Positions 1-12,161 of a stretch of DNA of 64,000 bases are shown piece by piece. This stretch comes from Ascarosepion bandense (lineage: Eukaryota > Mollusca > Cephalopoda > Sepiida > Sepiidae). Each line of letters starts with the position of its first letter. Position 1 is the first letter of the stretch. Under the pieces are notes generated by a model. That model saw only the letters and a program-made list of their open reading frames with translations, was not told where the DNA came from and did not search any database. Location of the stretch: assembly GCA_037127315.1 (NCBI GenBank), contig JBBBDQ010000192.1, positions 3,919,001 through 3,983,000 on the forward strand. Reading direction: 5' to 3'. The position numbers were made by a program, and so were the translations under genes.

Positions 1-339
1 ATAGCCATTCTTTGAGTGATACGTATGTTTTTATACTTTCAATTTTAAGCCGGAATTTATAGCCACATTGGTTTCTACAAATATGACAGATAACAGAAAC
101 GCGTCACAATGAATTGTGGGGAGTTGAGAACTCTGTGGGATGCCGGCATCTCGGCTAGAAAGTGATTTGGCCCCTAATTAAACCGACGTCTCTCTCTACT
201 GAGCCAAAGCATGCACCTCGAACGCGCAATCTTATCGTAGTAGTCGGCATCAGAAATAACATCATTTGTGCATTTCTTCTTCTTTCGTGTGTCTCCCTAT
301 CTCCTACCACAGTTTTAAGTCTTTCACCCTACTTCTTTG
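1..339. other. Unassigned sequence at window start
   Basis: No gene or repeat is recognised. The stretch from about 60 to 250 is less AT-rich than its surroundings and has several CpGs, but no frame looks like a conserved protein. The short open frame here runs into a pyrimidine tract and is judged fortuitous. Confidence 0.4.
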
Positions 340-936
340 TTTTGTACCTTTCTCCTTCTTCCCATGCTTTTCAGTATTATTTCTCCTCACACTAAAAACA
401 CCAGCACATCTCCCACTTTTCACTTCTCCTTAATTTCATTAATTTCTATAGACCTTGCCATTAACTTCATTCTGCTTCGCTTCTCTTTCATTTCTATCAA
501 TTCCGTAGCACATCTATTTCACGCCTCCTCCTCCTCCTCCTCCTCCTCCTCTTTCTTCTTCTTCTTTTTTTTCTTCTTCTTCTTCCTTTTGTTTCTCTAT
601 CACTGCTTTTATTTTCATTTCATCTTTCGTTGTTTTTTCGTTTCTTCTTTTTCACTTCTTTTTTTGCATTTTCTGCTTACACCCCTTTGCTTTTTCTACT
701 TCTCCTTCATGTACTTCTTTGTCACTATCTTCTCTCTTTTTTCCCTTAGCATTTTTTCTTTTTATTTGTTAAACGTCTTCTTTGCCTGTTATCATTCGCA
801 TCATATTGTCTTTCTTCTCTGTTCTTTTTATTCTTTCTTCTCGTGTCTTATTCTTCTCGTTTCTTTTCTTTTTCTTTTTTTTTTCACTTGCTATCGCTTA
901 TCTTCATTTTTCTTTTCTAATTGTTGTTATCTTTTA

Positions 937-988
<52 letters not shown>

Positions 989-1240
989 TTTCTCGTGTTC
1001 TTGTTTTCTTCAGCTGTAATCAATCTCTTCTTCCTCACCGTCTTCTCTTATAATTCCTATCCTCTCTCTTCAACTGTTCGTCGTCTCCTTTTTTGCCTTA
1101 CCTTTTTACAAACACTTTCCCTTTTAACCTCTTCCTCCCTTACTCCCTTATTTAATCTCTTCATTTCCTTTACCCAATCTCTTGTACAATCTTTCTTCTC
1201 TTACTCAACCTCTTATAATTATTCCATTTGATAACGACCA
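340..1240. repeat. Polypyrimidine-rich tract with (TC)n core
   Basis: About 900 bases in which the + strand is mostly C and T. It contains a CTC/CTT triplet run (about 524-590) and a pure (TC)n run (about 939-984). The purine-free strand removes most stop codons, which gives long Ser/Leu/Phe frames that are compositional artefacts. I treat this as degenerate simple sequence, not coding DNA. Confidence 0.85.
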
Positions 1241-2289
1241 TCTCTTAAACCTATCCTCTTCTATATCTTTTGTTTTCATGATTTTAACTTTTTATCACCA
1301 TTTCATTTTATTGTTGTTGTTATTATTATTTATTATCATTTATTTTAATTCAACATAGAAATTATTTAGTTTATGACTCTTTATTTTAAATTTGTAATGT
1401 AAAATGTTGATGGGTTTTATTTCGATTGTGATATATTTATTTATTTAAATTCACCGACTTCCTCTTTTTTATTTTCTTTTAATTTGAAAAAATTCTTTCT
1501 CTTCTAATTGTGTCCATTATTTTTATCATCGCGGTCAGTAGTAGTAGTAATAGTAGTAATTGCAATATTTTATGAGTCGAAGGTTATTTAAATATGCTTC
1601 TGTTTTTTAACATTTTATTTCTTTAACTATCATTTTTATTTAATTGCTAGTTTCATTTCGTTCTTTCAATGAACAGTAATTTTCTACGAATCATTAAAAA
1701 TTAAATTGAATATTTTAAGCTATATATATATATATATAAATTCACTTTCTATTTATTTAATGGCAAGATCCATCTCTACATTTTTTATATATTCGTTTAT
1801 TGCTTATTCTTTTTATTTTTATTCTCCTACCAATATTTCTAAACTGGCGATTTTCCATGAGAATCAGATGATAGCAAGATTCCTGAGGCCTTCATTATTC
1901 TCCTTCCTGGCAATTTAGTAATGTCTTCTGAAAGTTTTTACTCCTTTCGTGGATTTACAGTCTCTTTAATTTTTTAAAAAGACTTTTAAAAAATGTTCCA
2001 ATCTTTCAACTAACTATGAAGGCTATTGTTACATTACTAGTCACTGATTTTAACATTTAAATAGCGACTAAGTTAACTGACAGGTTTTTTTTAATAATGA
2101 CTTCTAACTTAGCTAAGGTGATCCATTGAACGAGCTTACATTTTACAATCTAGAGGACAGATTTTAGATTCTATTTATAAAATTGGCCTTCATTCAAATG
2201 CAATGGAGCAACGTCCCTGCGCAGTCATGTCTACTTTTAAGCGCTTTCTTAACTCAGGTATCACATTTAAAAAAAACGTAAAAAGATAA
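1241..2289. other. AT-rich noncoding stretch
   Basis: AT-rich sequence with a short (TA)n run at 1721-1738. I see no recognisable gene, transposon protein or RNA. Confidence 0.5.
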
Positions 2290-2331
2290 GAGAGAGAGAG
2301 GGGGGGAGAGAGAGGGAGAGAGAGAGAGAGA
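2290..2331. repeat. (GA)n microsatellite with G-run interruption
   Basis: Alternating GA with a short run of G in the middle. It sits directly upstream of the purine-rich minisatellite. Confidence 0.9.
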
Positions 2332-2337
2332 CTGACT

Positions 2338-2960
2338 GAAAAGATACAGGTAAAGGAAACACAAGCATGAGATAATGTCTTACCTGTATTGGAAGGGATA
2401 AGGCAAAAGATGAGAAAATACAGTAAACAAATAAGAGAAAACCACAGGCACGAGATAATATATTATCTGTATTGGTAAGGATAAGGGAGTAGATGAGAAG
2501 ATACAGTCAAACAATAAGAGAAAAACAAAGGTAAGGCATAAAATATTATCTGTATTGGAAAGGATAGGACAGAAGATGCAAAAATACAGTCAAACGTTAA
2601 GGGAAACCCACAGGTACGAAGTAAGGTATTATGTGTATTGGAAGATAATGAGGAGATACAGTCAAACAATTAGATGAGAGCACAGTCCTTCTTCCTTAAG
2701 AAGATCAGAAGATAAAGGTAAAGGATAAAAGAAGAACACATGCAAGAGATAATGTATTACTAGTATTGGAAGGAATAAGGGAGAAAATGCGAAGACACAG
2801 TTGAAAGATAAAATAAAAACACAAGCTTGAAATAGGGTATTATCTGTATTGAAAAGGATAAGGGAGATGATTAGAAGATACAGGCAAAGCATAAGGAATA
2901 AGATAATGTATTATCTGTATTGAAAGAGTTAAGAAGGTGATGAGAAGGTATAGGCAAAGG
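2338..2960. repeat. Minisatellite, unit about 70-84 bp
   Basis: The phrase TATTATCTGTATTGGAA recurs near 2385, 2469, 2551, 2634, 2760, 2845 and 2916. It is followed each time by a purine-rich segment containing GATACAG and AAACACA-like words. Most spacings are 82-84 bp; one is longer (about 126 bp) and the last is shorter (about 71 bp). Units have diverged by substitutions and small indels. No coding function is apparent. Confidence 0.85.
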
Positions 2961-3607
2961 GCAGTGGCATATGACAATGGATATTCTTAGTTGTCAATAC
3001 CTGCAGAATTTTGATTGGGAGGGAGCAACTAGTACGAAACTATCGTTATTGGGTTTGAGAGCAGGACGCCAACAAAGTGATGCTAGGGATATAAATATAA
3101 GAATCCGAATATAAATATAAGGGTCCTGATATACCCATCAGGATACTCAGTATAACAGGCACATGCACCATAGTCAAATGAGGGTGATATGGTGACAGAT
3201 TTCGATATAAGCAACACATAACCTTGCTGGTGGGAATCTAGTTAAAGACACCACCAGCTAGGGTCACCTATTCCGCTCAGACGGCCTCCGATTTAAGGCG
3301 TTTCTAAGTATCTGGATGCGACTCCTAAGTTGCCTTGGATGATTCATCCCTAAAGCATAAAAAAAACTAACGACACAGGGTCATAATGCTCTCCCACTAC
3401 TCCTGTTAATGAACAGAAATGGGCAGTGTGTCAGCCCCTAGGGAACATGCTTAAATAGTTATGGTCAAACAAATGACCAGCAAATACATATTACCTTACT
3501 GTAGCTCACCTTAATTCACCAAGACAAAAACATTTGTACATGTTAACACCTTCAATCAGTTAAGATCAGAAGTCATGAGAGCCATTACTGCAGCATGATG
3601 ACATCTA
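2961..3607. other. Unassigned noncoding sequence
   Basis: Mixed-composition DNA with a small inverted repeat near 3220-3255 (GCTGGTGG and CCACCAGC). No gene is recognised. It may be an old dispersed repeat, but there is no second copy in the window. Confidence 0.4.
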
Positions 3608-3611
3608 ATTA

Positions 3612-3655
<44 letters not shown>

Positions 3656-3669
3656 GTTGTTATTATTAT
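3608..3669. repeat. (TTA)n microsatellite
   Basis: Nearly uninterrupted TTA trinucleotide repeat with TTG interruptions at both ends. Confidence 0.95.
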
Positions 3670-4560
3670 ACACTGCAGGTACTTTTCTTGGCTAAAACAG
3701 AAAATGTCCTTGAATTTCAAATAGTCTCTTCAATATTCTTAACATAGTTGTTCCTAATCATGTCCAGGCTTCTTCAGATCTTTAAAGCATACGGTTCTTT
3801 TTGCGTTAGGTTTGTCTTCAATGCCTTTCAATTGTTATTCGTTATACGAATTTTCATATTCGAAGTGGCTACCATTTCTGATGCGGAATGACAGTAAACC
3901 TACACAAATTTCTTCACAGTGACTTCAGTGACTGGTGTTCTCTGAATAGTAGCGATTCTTCCCTGGGTTTCCAGTTCATCAGTGTTTGGGAGCATTTCAA
4001 ATGCATACAAAATTACGAACATGATTTTTCATTTCATATTTCACAGTTTCTCAAACAACATTTTATAACCAGAGATTAAAAATCATGTCCGTAACACCTG
4101 CTCTTGTTCTATGCTTATCACATATATTTATTCTTATCATGAATGATGTCACAGGCTAAAACATATTATATTAGAAAATTTAGGCATTACTACAATTTTT
4201 CTTTCAAATTTAAATTTTTAACTTATTTTAACACTTCGATTAAAAATATTATTATTAATTTTATTTGATCAATGCCTTCTGTTTTTACGAGTGTTTCTTG
4301 GATGCGAATTTTGATAAATTTATATATAAGACAAGGCCAAACGGTACCTTTTATGTATTCAGGTGATATTAAGTATTACGCGATTTTATTTGGTTTTATT
4401 GCTCACTATATTTCAACATTGTACCAAGAGACGCCTTTCGCGTTATGGCAAAAATACTTGTTTCTGTTTTTAAATAATCGTTAAAGCTTTCTTCAAATAC
4501 AAGTTTCATTAGAATAATTTTAATCCTTCAATTATTTTGTAAGGCGTCGATTGGTCGATT
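3670..4560. other. Unassigned AT-rich sequence
   Basis: Only short open frames (63-70 codons) occur, with no recognisable domain and no support from composition. I see nothing convincing here. Confidence 0.45.
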
Positions 4561-4675
4561 TCTCTCTATTTCTCTGTCTCTCTCTCTCTCTCTCTGTCTG
4601 TGTGTGTGTGTGTGTGTGTGTCTCTCTCTCTCTCTCTCTCTTTCACACATACACACTCTGTCTCTGTCTGTCTCT
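4561..4675. repeat. (TC)n/(TG)n/(TC)n compound microsatellite
   Basis: A TC run changes to a TG run at about 4598 and back to TC at about 4621, then ends in CA/TC-rich sequence. The frames with repeated Leu-Ser or Cys-Val are products of the repeat. Confidence 0.95.
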
Positions 4676-4995
4676 CTATTTCTCTTTATTTCCTATGTTT
4701 ATTTTTTCATTGCAAAATGTAAAGAGGTTTTTAGAGGTTTAGTTGTTCGTTTTTATTTTAGAATTTTATTTGATTTTTCTTATTTTTGACTTTTAGTTTC
4801 TATTTTCGCTATGATTTTTATTTCCCTGTATTTTTATTTTTCATTTGTGATTCACTCAGATGGGCTTTTCTTTTTATAGTTTTCTATTAACTAATTTCAA
4901 TTTCTCGTGGAATTTTTAAAAAATAATTTTTTAAATTATTCTAACAATAGTTTCAGGTTATCTTTTTTTACAATTTGTTTTATGTTGTGATTACT

Positions 4996-5029
<34 letters not shown>

Positions 5030-5344
5030 ATTGATTTTTTTCGTTTTCATAAAATCATTTTATATAATTTTTTATTTACACATCTTAAAGGCCGTTTTTT
5101 TCTTCAAATTTCACGTGTGATTTATTACTTTTAAACGTTTTAATTTAATTATGTTTTGAAACTTTGGCGTATTTTAAAAATCGCTGATTTTTAAAAATTT
5201 TATTTTAGATTATTTTCCTCCATGTTACAGTTTTAGCTTCAATTGATTTGTATTGCTATAAGCACTAAAAATGGATTATTCTGAATGTGGGGATAAAAAT
5301 AACTTTTATATTCAAGTTCATATTTATGTGTTTAAAGTTGATTA
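4676..5344. other. AT-rich noncoding stretch with (GT)n
   Basis: T-rich sequence that contains a (GT)n run at 4996-5024. Nothing else is recognised. Confidence 0.5.
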
Positions 5345-5635
5345 GTCCCATGATCCATTACGATATCTCTAGGAATTAGAGAGTTACGGGGCGATGCTCA
5401 CCTCCTTCCAAATAGCATGAGACAAGTAGTACTGTGCTACAAGAAACCATTATCAGGAAACATTTTGAAGAGATCTTTGTCATAATAGCGGTTGATGAGA
5501 CAAAGCGTCGAAAAAAACGAAGATGAATATCTTTCGAGTGAAAAATAAGTAGTCAGCCTCAGCCAATATTCGAACGCTGGTCATTCATTCCGTTTTTCAT
5601 GTTGACAACTGTTCCTCTACACCTCCGGGCATTTT
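5345..5635 (-). repeat. Possible tRNA-derived SINE
   Basis: On the minus strand the right end (about 5560-5630) has a B-box-like GCGTTCGAATA. About 35 bases upstream is an A-box-like word in GGTGTAGAGGAACAG, which resembles a tRNA head. The remaining sequence towards 5345 would be the body. No second copy is seen in the window, so this rests on the promoter-like motifs alone. A decayed tRNA pseudogene is the alternative. Confidence 0.4.
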
Positions 5636-5776
5636 AATATATTTAATTTATGATTCTTAAGTTACCGCTTTTCTATCTTTCTCGAAATGGACAAGTTGGC
5701 GTAGAATTGGTGGAAGAGGGTTAAAATCACAAGGCGAACACACGCTGGGTGTAAAGAGAAATGTCTTAAGGCATAA

Positions 5777-5778
<2 letters not shown>

Positions 5779-5821
<43 letters not shown>

Positions 5822-5990
5822 CGCGAGAGAGAGAGAGAACAGAAAAAAATCGAGGATGGTCGATTTCGTGAAAAGAATGAATGAGGGGGTGGCGATATAA
5901 AAAGAGAAGAGAGAGAGAAAGGAAAAAGAAAATAAAAGAAATGAAAAAGAAGAAATGTTTTTATTCGACCAATATCGATCTGTCAGAGAG
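5779..5990. repeat. (AG)n microsatellite and purine-rich tract
   Basis: A pure (AG)n run at about 5779-5815 is followed by GA-rich sequence with small interruptions. The long minus-strand Ser/Leu/Phe-rich frame over it (5657-6133) is explained by the repeat. Confidence 0.9.
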
Positions 5991-6434
5991 AAGAGTGTAT
6001 CGATTTGATAAAGGAAAAAAAAAGAGAGAAATTTCATAATATTTATGCAGAGAGGGAGATATGCTTGATATTTACGAAGTTGGTTTCGATAGTATAAAGA
6101 GTTCGGTCCATGCAAACTATGCTTCGGTACCATAGCCTTTTACCAGACTAAGTTGAACATTGTAAATAACCATACACTGTGGTGTACCTTACAACAAGCT
6201 CGCAAACAGTAACTACATTTACGAGTTCGAACCTCATTAAGTTCTCTACACTTATGACCTCATGCTAAGACGAATTTCAATTAATGTTTAGTAGATGAAA
6301 TAGCTACATATTTCCAACCGACACAAGTGCTTAGTTTTCGAGCCCTGATAATGCTGTTTTTAAAGGCAGGTAGTATTTTTCTATTTATGTAACCCTATTT
6401 TCAGATGGCTGGTATTAATTTTAAGTGATTTTCA
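5991..6434. other. Unassigned noncoding sequence
   Basis: No gene, RNA or dispersed repeat is recognised between the GA-rich tract and the SINE. Confidence 0.4.
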
Positions 6435-6444
6435 AGATGAGAAG

Positions 6445-6748
6445 TCAGTCAGTCAGTTAAGTGCCATACGTGAAACAAGCTTGGGAAATCATGTCTCGAA
6501 AAAGGCAAGACTGACTGGGCAGAAGATTATCCCGCAGTAGGTTGCCATTGCTTTCTGCGGTAGACTGGTTGCCAGCCAAGGCTATATCTGTCCTGTTATT
6601 TAACCCATAACTGGAGGGAAGAGATGGATTAATACCTTTCTCAAGGGGATTTGCGCTTAAGTGAATGCATTGAATTCAGCTGGAATTCGAACTCGGCTCT
6701 CCGATTTCTCTTTCTGAGTCGATATCCAATGCACCACAACGCACATCC
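6445..6748 (-). mobile_element. tRNA-derived SINE (SINE-1), copy A
   Basis: Read on the minus strand, the element starts GGATGTGCGTTGTGGTGCA and has an A-box-like TGGTGCATTGGATATCG. A B-box GAGTTCGAATTCC follows about 35 bases later, as in a tRNA-derived RNA polymerase III promoter. The body contains ATGGGTTAAATAACAGG and GGCAACCTACTGCGGGAT, and the 3' end is a (CTGA)n tail. Probable target duplications flank it: AGATGAGAAG (6435-6444) and AGATGAAAAG (6749-6758), with one mismatch. Six further full or partial copies occur in this window. Assignment to a named cephalopod SINE superfamily is not possible from sequence alone. Confidence 0.85.
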
Positions 6749-6758
6749 AGATGAAAAG

Positions 6759-7636
6759 AGACTTCTCTAAAATTGGAGAATTCAATTATTTTTGTCGGAA
6801 AAGGTAGCCGAAGTGATAAAAAGCTGTAAAATACAGATTCAAAGATACAATGAGTGAAAAATTGCTTTTGTTGGGAGAAATAAGTGAATTTATCAAAGCT
6901 AGTTAGTCAAAATATCGTCAAAGGGTTTTGAAGATATGTGACCCTAGGTCAAAATACGGCCTTGAGGATTTCCTGTTTACTGAAATCCTGTTCCTATCAG
7001 CATGAGGACAGCTGATAGGAACAAACAGGGCGTAAGTTTCCTCATCTTCCATTGGAAGTCGAAATGGTTAAATGATATTACTTACATTTCGAGATACTAA
7101 GACCAATATAGGGAAGGGGAAATAGAAATCCCTTACCTAACTTCAACACTCAGGTTTTGTGCCTTTTTAATAAAACTGGGATAAAAAACGAAATTCAGTG
7201 AGACGTGCATCAATGATGAATTGACGCGGACACGCTGAAATACGGTCAGTTCAAGTTCAACGAGCTGCAAGTTGAATAAATCATCGTCATGTAGAGGTAC
7301 TAGATCACGAATATTAACGTGCTACTAAAATACCAGACAACTGATATTTTTTGCGTCACAGTATATATATAAATCTACACCGCGATGTGGCAGTCTTAAA
7401 TCTGGTTTTTCATTATATACCGTTCCCTCTTGTGCTTGGTCTAACCTAGTCGGGTGATAAAAAGTAATCCTGATTTGGATGGTCCGAGATGAACAGACAC
7501 AACGAAGGTTAGAAAGGTTGGCTGAACTCAGCCAGGGGTCGTGTTATATTTAGAAAGGAAAAGAAACATATTCTTGTTGAAGAAAGAGAAACACCTGCGT
7601 GTGAAAGAGAAAAAAGCGCATAAACTATCTGTAAAA

Positions 7637-7637
<1 letters not shown>
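6759..7637. other. Unassigned noncoding sequence
   Basis: No recognisable gene or repeat. A small direct duplication of CTGATAGGAAC-like sequence occurs near 6985-7025. Confidence 0.4.
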
Positions 7638-7699
<62 letters not shown>

Positions 7700-7700
7700 T
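7638..7700. repeat. (GATA)n microsatellite
   Basis: About 15 uninterrupted GATA units. The minus-strand Ile-Tyr-Leu-Ser frame across it is an artefact. Confidence 0.97.
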
Positions 7701-7899
7701 TAAGACCTTCAAAGAGTTATCAATGTTTTTCAGTAGATGCCTTTTCCAGAACTTCGTGCGTGTAGTTTCTGATGGTAACGCATCTATAAGAAAGCATTAT
7801 AAGCAAGCTTCAAATCTACTGTATGTCATTTCTCCGAAGTGTAAAGAGCTTTATTTTTCATAACGTTAAACATGTCTGATTTCTTTCCAAAGAGAGTAT

Positions 7900-8835
7900 A
7901 TTTGAGGGGTATTTTACTGCACTAATTTTATCAAAAGAAATCTGTAGCTGAAGCACACATAATTCTTGTTCAGATTTACGGCAACTATGCGCTGTCGAGA
8001 ACAACATGCTGAGATTGGTTTAGACACTTCAAAAATAATGATTTTGATATTGAAAAAGTTCCGAAAAAGTTTGAAGACGAAGAATTGGAGGCATTACTTC
8101 ATGAAGACATGTCAGGAGCAAGCTGAACTTGCATAATTATTAAAAGTTGATCACACAACAGTTTCGAAACGTTTGAAAGCATGAGGAATGATTTAAAGCA
8201 AGGACATTGGGTGCCGTAAGAATTGAAGCCGAGAGCAGAAAAAGAATGGTTTTTATTTATTTATTTATTTATTTATTTATATCGTGACCGGCGATGAAAA
8301 GTGGATACACTATAATAGCCCTAAGCGTAGAAAATCATGGGGTAAACTCGGCCATGCATTAATATCGGCGACAAAGCCGAATAGCCATGGTTCGAATCTT
8401 CTGCTCTTCATTTGGTGGGATCAGCTAGGTTTGTTATGAGCTGCTCAAACTGACCGAAACTATCACGGAAGATTGCTATCGACTATAATTGATGTGTTAG
8501 AACCGAGCTTTAAAGAAAAAAACAGCTGTTATACGAGCAGAGATACGAAAAAGTGATTTTTCAACATGACACCGCTATGCTACATGTTGCAAAACGGATG
8601 AAAACCTACTTGGAAATGCTTAAATGGGAAGTCCTTCTCCCACTCGGTCTATTCACCAGACATTGCCCCCATCTGATTACTTATTTCGATCGATGGCACA
8701 TGGTCAGGCTGAGCAGGACTTTCATTTTTATGAAAATGACAATAAATGATTCAACCCGTAGATAGCCTCCAAAAACGTGAAATTTTAATTCTGCCAGAAA
8801 GATGGGGGAAAGTAGTGGGTACCGATGTTCAATAA
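7900..8835 (+). pseudogene. Decayed mariner-family (DD34D type) transposase
   Basis: Pieces in several frames line up in order with a mariner transposase. An N-terminal part contains IYGNYALSRTTC and WFRHFKNNDFDIE (about 7970-8055). A helix-turn-helix segment LLKVDHTTVSKRLKA follows (about 8135-8180). The first catalytic aspartate lies in IVTGDEKWIHY (about 8280-8315), then KRRKSWGKLGHA, WWDQLG, the second aspartate in IFQHDTA (about 8560), HVAK, and a C-terminal ILPERWGKVV near 8785-8815. Numerous stops and frameshifts make it inactive. The segment between the linker and the first aspartate is missing, and a (TTTA)n run (8253-8281) sits in its place. Terminal inverted repeats were not identified. 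Confidence 0.85.
8253..8281. repeat. (TTTA)n run inside the mariner relic
   Basis: Seven TTTA units lie exactly where the family normally has a coding stretch just before the GDEKW catalytic motif. Confidence 0.9.
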
Positions 8836-8915
8836 TTTCAGTGACATTTACTAATTTTTGTAAATAAAGAATTACTCTTTCATGAATAATCAGTGATAAC
8901 TTATTCAAGGTCCTA

Positions 8916-8946
<31 letters not shown>

Positions 8947-8979
8947 CATGCATACATACATACATACATACGAACAGGC

Positions 8980-9029
<50 letters not shown>
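8916..9029. repeat. Compound (GATA)n-(CATA)n-(TA)n-(GA)n microsatellite
   Basis: Four simple repeats join in sequence, with motif changes at about 8946, 8975 and 9001. The overlapping minus-strand frames are repeat-derived. Confidence 0.95.
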
Positions 9030-9034
<5 letters not shown>

Positions 9035-10020
9035 AGAAGGTCGAAAGACAGTGAAGAAATGATGGAAAGAGGGAGGTGATTAGAGAGAGACAGAGAGAGA
9101 GAGAGGAAAGTAGAAAGAATAAAAATAGGCCAGCATGTTGAAAACAGAAAGGCTAACGTTATCATCAATGCCGCAGAAATGCGTTATTTTTAATGTCAGT
9201 GTGACTACCTATTTTCATTGTGGACGGAAACATACTTTCATAATGCTATAATATCGCATGAATATCTCAGGGCGCCTTCCGTAGCGCGATCATTGACACG
9301 CTGGGTGCTCCGTTTCTGTAACCTTGTGACCAGCTCCTCTGAATTTAGCAAATTTCTTTTTTAAGGCTTGCTTCGTAACTGAAACGGATTCATATTTTAA
9401 ACGAACACCTTTGATTGATGTTCTTTGAAAAAAAAAAATTTAAGGTGATTTACCAAGCAATACATATCCTCCTCTCCACTTGGATGCTCTTCTTCATTCT
9501 TGATTTGGCTTTGTTTTCGACTTCGTTAAACTTAGTAAATAAATATCGAATAAATATCATTAGTTCATCTGCTCAAGTTTTTTAAAGAGATATGTCACTA
9601 CAAATATGTTTCATTCTTGTTTTCAAAACTCTGAAAATCATGTAGACCAGCAGGATAATGAAAGCAGCCGTCTCTTAGATTAGCTTTGACATTTTCACCA
9701 ACAATTATGTAATCTTTTATGGTTTAAACATCCTGACTCAGTAGATAAATACTCTACTTCTTTTATAATTGAGCTTAAGAGCGAGGATCAAGGCATTTGC
9801 TCGGTGAGTGGATCTAGCTGTTATTTTCGTGAGATACCAAGTAGTAGAATAATAAATGAGAATAGAACTCACTAAATTAACAAATTAGTTTACGAGACAA
9901 ACTTGATGACCATCGTACCACGACTCAAAGATTAACACCGCAAACAATATTTCTATTCGTACATAGTCTTCTACCAAAAATAATCTCTCTCCTTTTCTTT
10001 CTCTCTTTTACTTCCTCTCT
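9030..10020. other. Unassigned noncoding sequence
   Basis: The first 90 bases are GA-rich leftovers of the adjacent microsatellite. The rest shows no recognisable gene or repeat. Confidence 0.4.
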
Positions 10021-10029
10021 TTCACTCTC

Positions 10030-10097
<68 letters not shown>
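10021..10097. repeat. (CT)n-(TA)n compound microsatellite
   Basis: CT dinucleotides change abruptly to TA dinucleotides at about 10061. Confidence 0.95.
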
Positions 10098-10102
<5 letters not shown>

Positions 10103-11860
10103 TGTGGCTTTTTTGTTAAATTAAGAAGAAAGTGTGTATTATGATTTTTTTTTATTCAACTTAAAAATAAATATATGAAGGCGTATATGTCATGCATAAA
10201 CGTATATCTATGTATGCATGAATATGTGTGTGTGTGCGTGTGTGTTTCTATGGCAACAATCGTCTCAGTTGAAATCTCGATTAGCTATGTGCATCGAACA
10301 ACAAATACATTTCAGATAATTGAAAACATATGACATTAGCCCGATACTTCCCGCCTTACTCCATCCCACCAAGACAAAATGGCCGCACATTAAAATCAGC
10401 TTCCTTTTAGTATTCGCAATTCTATTTTTCGAAACGCGGGAATAAATTACTCGATTTTGGAACTTGTGGCACAGTTTCATTTCCAACCATCGGTTTTTTA
10501 AAAAAATCAGCTACCATGAATTATATCTATAGAAATATGATGATCAGTGAAAACTTAGCCCAAATCAAAAATTATATGTTCTTGTATCGTCCAACTATGT
10601 GTCATCTTTTACTATTCAGATTGTAGCATATATTCCTGTGATATAAGTATGTGTATCAATAATTCTTTAGCCTAATAATGAAAAAGTTTTTTTGTATTTT
10701 ACACAATAAATATTTATTTTTCAACATAATCTTCTTTCCTGCCATGCCTTAACCAAAGAATTCACAAGGAAACACTTCTGGTTAAATTTCCGCTAATAAC
10801 AGCGTTCAGGCAAAGGATCCATACGCTAACAATTCTTTAAAAGATATCGGTGTTTAGCATCATACACGTAGGTTCTACGTGAAACTTTTACGTAGGGAGA
10901 TGCCGACCAAATGATGAATTTTCAGTGCCAGATTAATTTAAATTATGCAACAAATTATGCAACATTTAAAATGTGCTGCCTGATATGTTGCATAAATAAT
11001 AATTATTGATTAACCGCTTTACTAAGAACGATTACTTCACTATTTATTTCATCATAATTTATTTCATCATAAATTTGATCAGTGCGTTACTTAAATGAGA
11101 TTTTTTCAAAAGTTGGTTGAAGGCATTAAAACGAATGTCCAAAACTTGAAATGATGCAGATTTATTATTATTTATTATTAATTCAAATTATTTTTAAGAT
11201 TTATTATGCAAGTTTAATCGACTATTGAAGTAGACGTTGCTTTCTTCAGTTGCCTTGGTTCTTTTTCCATCCAAGCAGTTCCATTGAACTTTTTCCTTAA
11301 AACGCCATGAAAGTCGAAATCGTAAATTAGAATAGATTCCCGCTTTTCATTCACACTGAATGGAACATAGAAAGAAAAGGAATGAAAATATTCACCTGTA
11401 ATCCAATCTCTCTGTAGTTATTACCTAGAAAATTGCTAGTGTGCCTTTACACAATCAGGAAAGTTATCAATCACTTTTTGCTTATCTTCACATATGTTAC
11501 ATATTTAGTGCACTATAAATATTTTTAAAGGGAAAACCTGTAGATTTATGTGTTTATTTTATGGAGTTTTAATGGATATAATTTTACAAATTAAAACATA
11601 GATTGGATTAAAGCTGGATTGTTGGTGATATTCACCGAAATCATCATTCATTTTTATTTTTCTGGAAAAAAATAATCAAATTTCATTCTATGACTGATAA
11701 TGCATATTATTAATAAATTGGAATTGACTAATGTTTGAGATAGTTGAGTATTTCCGATAGAGCCGACATAAAATCCAAAAGTGGTTCTTCTGTATATTAT
11801 CAGTCTTTTGTCAGAAACAAATAAATGACTCCAGAACTGATTCAAACGCCCAACTTGTAG
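10098..11860. other. Unassigned noncoding sequence
   Basis: A long AT-rich stretch with short open frames only, the longest 78 codons. None resembles a known domain. I found no RNA gene, SINE head or transposase motif here. Confidence 0.4.
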
Positions 11861-11945
11861 GTAAGCAGGTATCATGAACAGCATTGTCAAATGAAATGAA
11901 GTAGGCAGTTATCTTGAACAGATGGTCAAATAAAAATAAGGTAAG
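11861..11945 (+). repeat. 40-bp satellite array, left part
   Basis: Two 40-bp units (11861-11900, 11901-11940) and the first five bases of a third. The unit begins GTAAGCAGGTATCTTGAACA and ends in GTCAAATGAAATGAG-like sequence. The array resumes at 16416 after the LTR insertion, and the last five bases here (GTAAG, 11941-11945) are the LTR target duplication. Confidence 0.9.
11941..11945. repeat. 5-bp target duplication GTAAG (left)
   Basis: It matches GTAAG at 16416-16420. Both are the natural first five bases of a satellite unit, so removing the insertion restores the 40-bp phase. Confidence 0.85.
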
Positions 11946-12161
11946 TGTTACGAGGATGTATTTATTCACAAAAAGAATATTAATAATGTATAAAAAGTTA
12001 AAGTAATGGATTCTATTGTGTCCTAAGTGTTATTCCCAAAAGGTTTTAATTCGTGAAGTAGCGTTAAAATAGATAAATTAGGAATAGAACATTTTGGAAG
12101 ATGCCAGAATGTTCCAGTACAATCAAGAGAATTCTAAAAGTTCTAGAAGTATGCAAATTAG

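Noticed and set aside
337..1231. Open frames of 149 and 238 codons rich in Ser, Leu and Phe
   Set aside because: They coincide with a polypyrimidine tract; the absence of stops follows from composition.
5657..6133. 158-codon minus-strand frame with an ATG
   Set aside because: It is built over a GA-rich microsatellite, with low-complexity Ser/Leu repeats and no domain.
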